A DNA stretch of 20,449 nucleotides. It comes from JACOYH01 sp964469735 (GTDB taxonomy: Bacteria > Patescibacteriota > Minisyncoccia > Minisyncoccales > MHMH01). Shown piece after piece: positions 7,690-13,502 of this stretch. Numbering within the stretch: position 1 is the stretch's first letter; every line of letters starts with the position of its first letter. Below the pieces are notes generated by a model, which saw only the letters and a program-made list of their open reading frames with translations, was not told the origin of the DNA and did not search any database. The DNA lies in the NCBI GenBank assembly GCA_964469735.1, contig CAYXYS010000005.1, positions 1 to 20,449 on the forward strand. The letters run 5' to 3'. Made by a program: the position numbers and the translations under genes.

Positions 7690-8883
7690 ATGGAAATACC
7701 CGAACAAAAAATATTCTCAGTATCGGAATTCATCCAGCTTTTGAATATCGGACTGAAAAGGTCCAGGGCCAAGATAACGGGCGAGGTTACCCAAATCCAA
7801 GTGGCTTCTTCCGGCCATGTGTATTTTACGCTTAAAGATGAAAATAACGGAGCAGTGCTTGATTGCATAATTTGGAGGTCAAAGTACAATCTTTTTGGAA
7901 TAAGGCTGGAAACGGGGATGAAAATCATAGCCCAAGGATATCCCGAGGTTTACGCTCCCAGAGGAAAGCTTTCCTTTATAGCCGAGACAATCGAGCTTTC
8001 AGGAGAAGGGGAACTAAAAAAGCAGTACGAAGAGCTGAAAAAGAAGCTTGCTGCCGAAGGGCTTTTTGCTGAAGAGAGAAAAAGGCCGATTCCCAAATAC
8101 TGCAGGAAGATAGGAGTTATTACTTCAAGGCACGGAGCAGTTCTGGCGGACTTTTTGAACAACCTTGGGAAATTCGGATTCAAAATACAAATGATAGATT
8201 CAAGGGTCGAAGGCCAAGAGGCGGTTGAGGACCTACTGGGAGCCCTGAGAACATTTAAAGGCAAAGACATAAGCGTTTTGGTGATTATTCGGGGAGGGGG
8301 CTCTTTGGAGTCTTTAATGGCTTTCAATAACGAAACTCTGGTTAGAGAAGTGGCTGCATTCAAAGTGCCAGTGATAGCCGGCGTGGGTCATCATCAGGAT
8401 GAGCCTTTGATTACTTTTGTTGCCGATGCTTCCGTTTCCACGCCCACGGCGGCAGCTAATATCCTGAACCGACCCTGGGAGGAAACCCTGCTCTTTTTGG
8501 AAAAGCAGGAAAGGGCCATACTGGGATTTTACCAGGAAATTTTTGACGGGTATAAAGAAATAGAAAACAAGTTTATGGTTTCCCTGCAGAACTTTAAGAA
8601 CGCCTTAAAGGGAATTGATTTTAAGCTGAAGGATTCCCTAAGCAGAATCGTTTCCGGGATGAAGCTTATGATTTCCAATTTGTCCCAAAAGATTTCTTAT
8701 GCGGAGAAAGCTGTCAGTTTGAATAATCCCGAAAGGCAGCTTAGCTTGGGATATGCCATAGCTTCGGTAGGAGGGAAGGTTATAAGGAAAGCAAGAGATG
8801 TTTCGGTGGGGGATGATTTTGAATTGCGGGTTTCCGATGGTAAAATTAATTCGGAAGTCAAAAAAATTAATCCGGATAAATAA
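7690..8883 (+). CDS. xseA: Exodeoxyribonuclease VII large subunit
   Basis: 397 residues. The N-terminal OB-fold (FSVSEFIQLLNIGLKRSRAKITGEVTQIQVASSGHVYFTLKD) is followed by the catalytic domain with IGVITSRHGAV, the glycine-rich IIRGGGSLESLMAFNNE, and GVGHHQDEPLITFVADASVSTPTAAA. A coiled-coil segment and a short C-terminal domain (LGYAIASVGGKVIRKARDVSVGDDFELRVSDG) complete it. It is shorter than the roughly 450 residues of the E. coli protein, mainly in the coiled coil. With XseB it degrades single-stranded DNA from either end without metal dependence. The family's usual GHETD is replaced by GHHQDE. The small subunit gene begins 1 base after its stop. Confidence 0.95.
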   Translation: MEIPEQKIFSVSEFIQLLNIGLKRSRAKITGEVTQIQVASSGHVYFTLKDENNGAVLDCIIWRSKYNLFGIRLETGMKIIAQGYPEVYAPRGKLSFIAETIELSGEGELKKQYEELKKKLAAEGLFAEERKRPIPKYCRKIGVITSRHGAVLADFLNNLGKFGFKIQMIDSRVEGQEAVEDLLGALRTFKGKDISVLVIIRGGGSLESLMAFNNETLVREVAAFKVPVIAGVGHHQDEPLITFVADASVSTPTAAANILNRPWEETLLFLEKQERAILGFYQEIFDGYKEIENKFMVSLQNFKNALKGIDFKLKDSLSRIVSGMKLMISNLSQKISYAEKAVSLNNPERQLSLGYAIASVGGKVIRKARDVSVGDDFELRVSDGKINSEVKKINPDK

Positions 8884-8884
8884 C

Positions 8885-9109
8885 ATGGCAGAAGAAAAAA
8901 AACCAAAAACATTAAAAGAGGATCTGGCCAGCTTGTCCAAGATAACCGACTGGTTTGAAAGCCAGGAGGAAATTGATGTTGAGGAGGGGCTGAAGAAAGT
9001 CAAGGAAGCTGTTTTGCTGATTAAAGCCAGCAAAAAGAGGCTTAAGGATATTGAAAACGAATTTGAGGAGATTAAAAGGGAGATAAACCCGGAAGACGAT
9101 GCTGATTAA
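8885..9109 (+). CDS. xseB: Exodeoxyribonuclease VII small subunit (XseB-like)
   Basis: ATG 8885 is chosen as the start; a longer frame from 8798 lies inside xseA. The 74-residue product has an unusual lysine-rich lead (MAEEKKPKTLKEDLASL), then the two-helix XseB core ITDWFESQEEIDVEEGLKKVKEAVLLIKASKKRLKDIENEFEEI, and an acidic tail. The position right after xseA and the ‘one helix, short loop with acidic residues, long helix’ pattern support the call, although sequence identity to classical XseB is low. XseB helices wrap the coiled coil of XseA to build the exonuclease. The gene overlaps the next by 11 bases. Confidence 0.8.
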   Translation: MAEEKKPKTLKEDLASLSKITDWFESQEEIDVEEGLKKVKEAVLLIKASKKRLKDIENEFEEIKREINPEDDAD

Positions 9110-9320
9110 GGTTAGGGCTTTTCCTTGCTCAAAGGAGCAGGAAGTGGTTAAAAAATCTGAAAACAGCTACGAAGTGAAGGTCAAAGCGGAGCCCGTAAGG
9201 GGATTGGCCAACAAGGAAATTCTGGAAGCCCTGTCTTCTTATTTTCAAATTCCCGAGTCCGATATAAGGATGATAAAGGGGTTCCGGGAAAGAAATAAAA
9301 TATTTGAAATAAAAATATGA
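9099..9320 (+). CDS. DUF167/YggU family protein
   Basis: 73 residues matching DUF167: MLIKVRAFPCSKEQEVV, SYEVKVKAEPVRGLANKEILEALSSYFQIPESDIRMIKGFRERNKIFEI. The family hallmarks are the V-K-A-x-P-x-x-G-x-A-N turn and the late K-G-x-x-x-R-x-K segment. It is a small soluble alpha/beta protein whose function is unsettled. It is translationally linked on both sides, overlapping xseB by 11 bases and the FKBP gene by 4 bases (ATGA). Confidence 0.9.
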   Translation: MLIKVRAFPCSKEQEVVKKSENSYEVKVKAEPVRGLANKEILEALSSYFQIPESDIRMIKGFRERNKIFEIKI

Positions 9321-9895
9321 AAAAACTTTTAATAATAGTTTTAATCGTCGTTGTTGCTGCTCTGGTATATTATTTCGGTTTTTACCAAGCTGAAGAGCGG
9401 TCGGAGGGAGAAAATTATACTCAAATTGCCAATCCAGCTGCGGTTTTTTGCGAGGAGCAAGGCGGGGTAAACGAAGGAGTGATGTTTAAGGATGGAATAA
9501 GGAGCTACTGCGTTTTTGACGACGGTTCCAAATGCTGGCAATGGGATTTTTACCGGGGCTATTGCAGCAAAAGAGAGCTGAAGATAGAAACACTTGAAGA
9601 GGGAGAAGGAGAACGAGCCACTGTCGGCGATACGGTTTTTGTCCATTACGTCGGCACTTTGGCCGAGGACGGGACTCAGTTTGATTCCAGTTTGGGCGGC
9701 TCTCCTTATTCTTTAATCCTCGGAGAGGGGAGTGTCATACCCGGATGGGAATACGGATTATTGGGAATGAAGGAGGGAGAAAAAAGGCGGCTGACCATCG
9801 GTCCGGGTTTGGCTTACGGAGAAGCGGGATATCCGGGAGTTATTCCCGGAAACGCCACTTTGATTTTTGAGGTGGAACTTGTGGAAATTCGTTAA
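9317..9895 (+). CDS. Membrane-anchored or secreted DUF333–FKBP peptidyl-prolyl isomerase
   Basis: 192 residues in three parts. Residues 1-22 (MKKLLIIVLIVVVAALVYYFGF) are a hydrophobic anchor or signal peptide with no lipobox cysteine. Residues about 39-78 are a DUF333 module (NPAAVFCEEQGG…YCVFDDGSKCWQWDFYRGYC) with four cysteines, likely disulfide-bonded outside the cell. Residues about 90-192 are an FKBP-type isomerase with VFVHYVGTL, FDSS, VIPGWEYGLLGMKEGEKRRL and the final LIFEVELVEI. The enzyme would speed proline isomerisation in proteins folding at the cell surface. It is the last gene of the 4774 cluster and overlaps the DUF167 gene by 4 bases. The fusion of DUF333 to FKBP is a notable architecture. 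Confidence 0.92.
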   Translation: MKKLLIIVLIVVVAALVYYFGFYQAEERSEGENYTQIANPAAVFCEEQGGVNEGVMFKDGIRSYCVFDDGSKCWQWDFYRGYCSKRELKIETLEEGEGERATVGDTVFVHYVGTLAEDGTQFDSSLGGSPYSLILGEGSVIPGWEYGLLGMKEGEKRRLTIGPGLAYGEAGYPGVIPGNATLIFEVELVEIR

Positions 9896-9903
9896 AATGG
9901 GTT

Positions 9904-9909
9904 TATAAT
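9904..9909 (+). promoter_or_regulatory. -10 box (TATAAT) of the zinc-ribbon gene
   Basis: TATAAT lies 20 bases before ATG 9930, followed by AAAGGAGGTGA as Shine-Dalgarno. The -35 region lies in the end of the FKBP gene and is weak. Confidence 0.5.
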
Positions 9910-9929
9910 AAAACAAAGGAGGTGAAGCC

Positions 9930-10088
9930 ATGAGGCATTTTACTTGCTACGATTGTAAGCATGAGTGGGATGTTCCTCACGGAGTGCTCAGGCCCCAAAA
10001 GTGCCCCAAATGCGGGAGCACCAATATTCACAGCCCCGGCCCTCATCGCTATGGCGGCAGAGGCAAAAGGGTCTCCAAGGGGCTATAA
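9930..10088 (+). CDS. Small zinc-ribbon protein
   Basis: A 52-residue gene too short for routine calling. The start is fixed by AAAGGAGGTGA 5-6 bases upstream of ATG 9930. The sequence begins MRHFTCYDCKHEWDVP and carries C6-x2-C9 and C25-P-K-C28-G, a classic zinc ribbon, then a Gly/Arg/His-rich tail (SPGPHRYGGRGKRVSKGL). It has its own -10 box and a strong terminator, so it is a single-gene unit. It sits directly before the DUF5320-DUF134 genes, and its Gly/Arg tail resembles the composition of the DUF5320 protein. The role could be metal sensing or nucleic-acid binding; this is not shown by the sequence. Confidence 0.85.
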   Translation: MRHFTCYDCKHEWDVPHGVLRPQKCPKCGSTNIHSPGPHRYGGRGKRVSKGL

Positions 10089-10093
10089 TTAAA

Positions 10094-10120
10094 AAAAGGG
10101 CGCCAATACCGCGCCCTTTT
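10094..10120 (+). terminator. Rho-independent terminator
   Basis: Perfect 10-bp stem AAAAGGGCGC (10094-10103) with GCGCCCTTTT (10111-10120) around a 7-base loop. The A run before the stem would also serve termination on the opposite strand. Confidence 0.92.
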
Positions 10121-10129
10121 ATTTAACTA

Positions 10130-10159
10130 TTGACAAGATATTAATTATGGGTATATAAT
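10130..10159 (+). promoter_or_regulatory. Consensus sigma70 promoter of the DUF5320 operon
   Basis: TTGACA (10130-10135), 18-base spacer, TATAAT (10154-10159): both hexamers are perfect, the best promoter in the window. Predicted start near 10166, leader about 29 bases without a Shine-Dalgarno. Confidence 0.85.
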
Positions 10160-10194
10160 CAAAATAGAGATAATAATTAAGATAAAACAAAGTT

Positions 10195-10446
10195 ATGCCA
10201 AACTTTAACGGACAAGGTCCAATGTGGGGCGGCGGTCCCGGCGCCGGATGGGGAAGAGGCCCCTGCGGAGCCGGAATGGGCTGGCGCAGAGGAAGAGGTC
10301 GAGGCTGGTTTGGAGGATTCTGGGGCCAACCCAGCAGAGCCAATCCGACCGAGGAAAAGACGATGCTGGAAGAAGAAGCCAAGAATCTCGAAGCCGAACT
10401 GAAAGAGATCAAAGAAGAGCTAGCTAAGCTAAAAAACCAAAAGTAA
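10195..10446 (+). CDS. DUF5320 family Gly/Met/Trp-rich protein
   Basis: 83 residues. The first half (MPNFNGQGPMWGGGPGAGWGRGPCGAGMGW) is the glycine-rich low-complexity head typical of DUF5320, starting M-P-x-F-x-G-x-G-P-M and holding one cysteine. The second half (residues about 50-83) is a charged coiled coil, EEKTMLEEEAKNLEAELKEIKEELAKLKNQ. DUF5320 genes in anaerobic bacteria and archaea are often found beside DUF134 regulators and iron-molybdenum-cofactor-type NifX/NifB proteins, and this one is followed by DUF134 after 1 base. A metal- or iron-sulfur-related role is suggested by that company only. Confidence 0.85.
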   Translation: MPNFNGQGPMWGGGPGAGWGRGPCGAGMGWRRGRGRGWFGGFWGQPSRANPTEEKTMLEEEAKNLEAELKEIKEELAKLKNQK

Positions 10447-10447
10447 T

Positions 10448-10726
10448 ATGGCCAGGCCGAGACTTAGGCGGCGGATAGGTTTTATGCCTTCCGCCACCTA
10501 TTTTAAGCCTCGAGGAGTTCCCTTGAGGAATTTAGAGGTAGAGGAGTTAACTGTCGAAGAAGCAGAGGCTTTAAGATTGAAGGATGTCAGGGGCTTGGAC
10601 CAAGTAGAGTGCGCCAAATTAATGAATACCTCCCAAAGCACTTTCCAGCGCATTTTGTCTTCGGCCCATAAAAAAGTCAGCCAGGCCCTTACTGAAGGTA
10701 ACGCTATCAGAATAATTAATTTGTAA
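10448..10726 (+). CDS. DUF134 (UPF0251) predicted DNA-binding regulator
   Basis: 92 residues. Opening RPRLRRRIGFMPSATYFKPRGVPL is the DUF134 signature. LEVEELTVEEAEALRLKDVRGLDQVECAKLMNTSQSTFQRILSSAHKKVSQAL is a sigma-region-4-like helix-turn-helix with the recognition helix around STFQRILSSA. Family proteins are thought to be transcription regulators of neighbouring redox or metal genes. It lies between DUF5320 (1 base) and the permease pair (4 bases), and probably controls this operon. Confidence 0.92.
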   Translation: MARPRLRRRIGFMPSATYFKPRGVPLRNLEVEELTVEEAEALRLKDVRGLDQVECAKLMNTSQSTFQRILSSAHKKVSQALTEGNAIRIINL

Positions 10727-10730
10727 TATT

Positions 10731-11150
10731 TTGAAAGCCAGCCAGGCACTTTTCAAAACTTTCAGTAGTCTTAAGCAAATATTGCCTATATTAATGGGCA
10801 TGCTTTTGTTAGTGAGTCTTTCCATGAAAGCAGTTTCTCCCGGATTCTATTCAAAAATATTTACCGGAAACAAGCTTATTGACCCCCTTGTGGGAGCTGT
10901 ATTGGGGAGTTTATCGGCGGGTAACGCCATGAACAGCTATATAATCGGCGGAGAGTTTTTATCTCAAGGGGTTAGTTTGCTGGCAGTTACGGCTTTTATT
11001 CTCACCTGGGTAAGCGTCGGTATAATTCAGCTACCTGCTGAATCGATGATTCTCGGCAAGAGATTTGCAATTACCAGGAATGTTTTCAGCTTTTTAACAG
11101 CTTTGATTATATCGGTATTAACTTTCGCTACTCTATCTTTATGGGCTTAG
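10731..11150 (+). CDS. Half-size permease, UPF0718/YraQ (DUF318)-like, first subunit
   Basis: 139 residues beginning at TTG 10731. ATG 10794 is an alternative, but the TTG start keeps a complete first segment (FSSLKQILPILMGMLLLVSLSM) and lies 4 bases after the DUF134 stop. About four hydrophobic segments are seen. The GxxxAGNAMNSYIIGGEFLSQGVSLLAVTAFILTWVSVGIIQLPAES block is in the place where UPF0718 permeases carry their conserved re-entrant motif. Full-length members have two such halves; here each half is a separate gene overlapping the other by 10 bases. The substrate is unknown; ArsP relatives export methylated arsenicals. Family call is moderate. Confidence 0.7.
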   Translation: MKASQALFKTFSSLKQILPILMGMLLLVSLSMKAVSPGFYSKIFTGNKLIDPLVGAVLGSLSAGNAMNSYIIGGEFLSQGVSLLAVTAFILTWVSVGIIQLPAESMILGKRFAITRNVFSFLTALIISVLTFATLSLWA

Positions 11151-11641
11151 TTTTTAAAAAAATAGAAGGCAAGTGGATTTTTCTGGCGGCCGTTCTCTCT
11201 CTTTATTTGATTTTGGCTTTTTTCAACTTTGCTCTTATTAAAGATTCCGTATTATTTTTCCTTGAATTATTATTGAAAATCCTTCCTGTTTTCCTGACGG
11301 TATTTTTCTTAATGTTTCTTATGAAAATGTTTATCGGTCCCAAGAAAATGATTAAGTATTTAGGCGAAGGGACGGGCTTAAAAGGCTGGCTGATAGCTAT
11401 TGGCGGAGGGATAATTTCCTCAGGCCCCATTTATATGTGGTACCCCTTATTGGCCGATATGCAGGCAGAAGGAATGAAAAAATCCCTTATTGCCGCTTTT
11501 ATTTATAATCGGGCCGTTAAACTTCCCTTGCTTCCTTTGATGGTTTATTATTTCGGCCTTCCTTTTACTATTACCCTTACTTTTTATATGATAGTTTTTT
11601 CGGTTATTAGCGGTATTTTGGTCGGTCGATACGCTGATTAA
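11141..11641 (+). CDS. Half-size permease, UPF0718/YraQ (DUF318)-like, second subunit
   Basis: 166 residues with about five hydrophobic segments. The block GGGIISSGPIYMWYPLLADMQAEGMKKSLIAAFIYNRAVKLPLLPLMVYYFG mirrors the block in the partner gene (small-residue loop, then ‘G-x-x-x-x-L-x-A-F’), as expected of the inverted halves of one transporter. The start ATG 11141 is inside the end of the first half, so the two are translationally coupled and probably form a heterodimer. It is the last gene of the DUF5320 operon. Confidence 0.72.
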   Translation: MGLVFKKIEGKWIFLAAVLSLYLILAFFNFALIKDSVLFFLELLLKILPVFLTVFFLMFLMKMFIGPKKMIKYLGEGTGLKGWLIAIGGGIISSGPIYMWYPLLADMQAEGMKKSLIAAFIYNRAVKLPLLPLMVYYFGLPFTITLTFYMIVFSVISGILVGRYAD

Positions 11642-11648
11642 CAAAAAG

Positions 11649-11657
11649 TGTTAAAAT
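11649..11657 (+). promoter_or_regulatory. Extended -10 promoter of the LigD phosphoesterase gene, leaderless
   Basis: TGTTAAAAT (TG plus TAAAAT 11652-11657). The -10 ends 6 bases before ATG 11664, so transcription should begin at the start codon. No good -35 is visible, which fits an extended -10 promoter. Confidence 0.6.
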
Positions 11658-11663
11658 TAAATA

Positions 11664-12098
11664 ATGGCGCTGAGAGAATATCGCAAAAAAAGAAAATTTA
11701 GCAAAACCTCCGAACCCAAAGGAAATTTTGCAAAAGAAAGCCAGAGTAGATTCGTGGTTCAGGAGCACTGGGCTTCCCATCATCATTTTGATTTAAGGTT
11801 AGAAATGGATGGAGTGCTTAAGTCATGGGCTGTGCCCAAGGGAGTTCCCAAGAAAAAGGGAATAAAACGACTGGCTGTAGCCGTGGAAGATCATCCGGTA
11901 GATTACATTAATTTTGAGGGTAAAATACCTAAAGGCCAATATGGAGCAGGGGTAGTGGAAATATTCGACCGCGGAACCTACGAGCTGAAGGAAAAGAAAA
12001 AAGACAAGCTTTCTTTTAAACTCAAAGGTAAGAAGCTTAAAGGAGAGTACCATATGGTGAAAATAGACGATTCCCAATGGCTTATATTCAAGTCTTAA
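11664..12098 (+). CDS. Stand-alone LigD-type 3'-phosphoesterase domain protein
   Basis: 144 residues corresponding to the PE domain of bacterial LigD. The known Pseudomonas LigD catalytic residues H42, H48, D50, R52, H84 and Y88 have counterparts with identical spacing: H35, H41, D43, R45, H77 and Y81 (FVVQEHWASHHHFDLRLEMDG; VEDHPVDYINFEG). The domain trims 3' phosphates and ribonucleotides at DNA ends during non-homologous end joining. No Ku, ligase or polymerase domain is attached or nearby, so it acts on its own or with distant partners. The mRNA is predicted to be leaderless. Confidence 0.93.
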   Translation: MALREYRKKRKFSKTSEPKGNFAKESQSRFVVQEHWASHHHFDLRLEMDGVLKSWAVPKGVPKKKGIKRLAVAVEDHPVDYINFEGKIPKGQYGAGVVEIFDRGTYELKEKKKDKLSFKLKGKKLKGEYHMVKIDDSQWLIFKS

Positions 12099-12100
12099 TG

Positions 12101-12126
12101 AAAAGCTCCCCATTGGGGAGCTTTTT
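12101..12126. terminator. Bidirectional terminator between convergent genes
   Basis: AAAAGCTCCCC (12101-12111) pairs with GGGGAGCTTTT (12115-12125), a perfect 11-bp stem with a 3-base loop and a T tail. It sits between the plus-strand LigD gene and the end of the minus-strand gene and can serve both. Confidence 0.9.
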
Positions 12127-12128
12127 GT

Positions 12129-12884
12129 TTAAGAGGCGGAGATCTTCAAGTATTTTTCTGAAATGAAATTCAAGGGTTTTTTGGCCAGATAGAAGTTTTC
12201 CGAGAGCAACTGAAGTATGTCTCTCAGGTGAAGGAACCTTCCCCGGCTTTCCTTAGCAGCCAGGTAGTAGAATTCCTGGCCGAGGAATTCGTAATCGGCT
12301 ACGCCCCTTCTTTCTTCGCCGAGAATCGGCGGCTTTTTATTAAAAAAGAGGTAGTAATAATCCTGGGTGAGGTATTCGGGAAATATTCCCAGGATAAGCA
12401 AGCAGACGTCGCCGATGCGCTTATGGATTAGAAAGCGCTCAGGGTCTTCAGCATCAACTCCCATTCTAATAAGGGAATCAAGGTTACTGTCTTTTGGCGT
12501 ATTTCTTTCTTCCACCACAAAGGAATCCAAGAGATCGACAAGATAGTAAAGAAAGTCTTCATTTTTCATCAATTCCATGGCATCGAGAGCGTCGAAAACC
12601 GGTATTTTTTGGGCCGCGGTTCTCTCCAGCGTGTAGGTGGCTTTCTGTATTTCCTTGAAAGCTCGCCTCAGCAGTACTTCGAAAAACAAGGCAGGGGATA
12701 TTTCTTTGAGTATTCCCTTTTGGTTCATCAGCCTATCGAAAACCTTTTCGTCTTCAGTTAAGCTTTTTCTGAAAGATTCATCTTCCAAAACTAATTTCTT
12801 AAGGTCTGTTTTACTGCGGGAAGCGGGAGTGGCAGCTTCAACCACGAATTCAATATCCCTTTCAGACAGCTTTATTCTTCGCAT
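12129..12884 (-). CDS. Conserved-looking soluble protein of unknown function
   Basis: The only minus-strand gene, 251 residues, with GGAGGT (12890-12895 on the complement) 5 bases before the ATG at 12884. The protein is soluble, largely helical and acidic. It opens RRIKLSERDIEFVVEAATPASRSKTDLKKLV and has a central motif HKRIGDVCLLILGIFPEYLT with an aromatic-rich tract after it (QDYYYLFFNKKPP; DYEFLGQEFYYLAA). The HKRxGDxxLxxxGxFPE motif looks like a family signature, but I cannot attach a named family. Its isolation and opposite strand suggest separate regulation. Confidence 0.8.
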   Translation of the reverse strand: MRRIKLSERDIEFVVEAATPASRSKTDLKKLVLEDESFRKSLTEDEKVFDRLMNQKGILKEISPALFFEVLLRRAFKEIQKATYTLERTAAQKIPVFDALDAMELMKNEDFLYYLVDLLDSFVVEERNTPKDSNLDSLIRMGVDAEDPERFLIHKRIGDVCLLILGIFPEYLTQDYYYLFFNKKPPILGEERRGVADYEFLGQEFYYLAAKESRGRFLHLRDILQLLSENFYLAKKPLNFISEKYLKISAS

Positions 12885-12984
12885 ATTACACCTCCGAACG
12901 AATTTTAAAGATACTATATTAGTTTTTCTCTAAAAGATAATTTTGTCAAACGGGCTTGGCAGCATTGTTGTGCTTTTCTATTGC

Positions 12985-13013
12985 TGGAAAATAGCCGGAT
13001 TTTTTGGTAATAT
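12985..13013 (+). promoter_or_regulatory. Promoter of panD, leaderless
   Basis: TAATAT (13008-13013) preceded by GG, with TGGAAA (12985-12990) 17 bases upstream as a weak -35. The -10 ends 6 bases before ATG 13020, so the mRNA is predicted to start at the start codon. Confidence 0.55.
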
Positions 13014-13019
13014 TTACCA

Positions 13020-13361
13020 ATGAGGTCGTTTTTGAGATCTAAAATACATAAAGCCAGAGTGACCGAGGTGAATATAAATTATGAAGGGAGTATTGGCATA
13101 GACAGGGCTTTGGCACAGAAAGCCGGATTGATGCCTGGGGAAAAGGTTTTGGTGGTAGACAATACCAACGGAGCCAGGCTGGAAACATACGTGATGGAAG
13201 AGGAAGAAAATTCCGGCAAGGTGATTATATATGGAGCCGCCGGCCACCTGATAAAAAGGGGAGATGAAATTATAGTTATGGGTTTTGAGTTGGCGAGCGA
13301 ACCGCCAAATGTGAAAAAGATTATTGTTGATCAGAGAAATAAGCCCGCAAAAGAGCTTTAA
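13020..13361 (+). CDS. panD: Aspartate 1-decarboxylase
   Basis: 113 residues matching PanD throughout: MRSFLRSKIHKARVTEVNINYEGSIGID, LMPGEKVLVVDNTNGARLETYV, IIYGAAGHLIKRGDEIIVMGF. The self-processing site is G23-S24 (E. coli G24-S25), where cleavage makes the pyruvoyl cofactor. The substrate-binding K8, Y21, R53 and Y57 are present. The enzyme turns L-aspartate into beta-alanine for pantothenate and coenzyme A. No panB, panC or panE is nearby, and many CPR genomes lack the rest of the pathway, so the beta-alanine may feed an incomplete route or be scavenged. It is a single-gene unit with its own terminator. Confidence 0.95.
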   Translation: MRSFLRSKIHKARVTEVNINYEGSIGIDRALAQKAGLMPGEKVLVVDNTNGARLETYVMEEEENSGKVIIYGAAGHLIKRGDEIIVMGFELASEPPNVKKIIVDQRNKPAKEL

Positions 13362-13362
13362 G

Positions 13363-13390
13363 AAACGTCCTTGATTCGGGCGTTTTTTTT
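13363..13390 (+). terminator. Rho-independent terminator of panD
   Basis: AAACGTCC (13363-13370) pairs with GGGCGTTT (13378-13385), one G·U, 7-base loop, followed by a run of T to 13390. Confidence 0.88.
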
Positions 13391-13396
13391 GTTTGG

Positions 13397-13424
13397 TTGA
13401 TTTTTAACTAAAAAGAAATATAAT
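13397..13424 (+). promoter_or_regulatory. Possible distal promoter before the C39-like peptidase gene
   Basis: TTGATT (13397-13402), 16-base spacer, TATAAT (13419-13424). It would give a leader of about 72 bases in which AACCTTAA can pair with TTAAAGGTT. A second, nearer promoter follows. Confidence 0.45.
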
Positions 13425-13466
13425 TGCTCATCGAACCTTAAAAAAGAAGTTTCAAACGTTAAAGGT

Positions 13467-13496
13467 TGTACCGCTCTTTTATTTTGGGATATAATC
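13467..13496 (+). promoter_or_regulatory. Proximal promoter of the C39-like peptidase gene, leaderless
   Basis: TTGTAC (13467-13472), 18-base spacer, TATAAT (13491-13496). The -10 ends 6 bases before ATG 13503, predicting a leaderless mRNA. Confidence 0.65.
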
Positions 13497-13502
13497 AAAA
13501 AA

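Noticed and set aside
12913..12949. TTGACA on the minus strand (12944-12949) as the -35 box of the 12884 gene
   Set aside because: The nearest -10-like sequences (TAATAT, TATAGT) are 22 or more bases away, outside the normal spacing. The real promoter is not identified.
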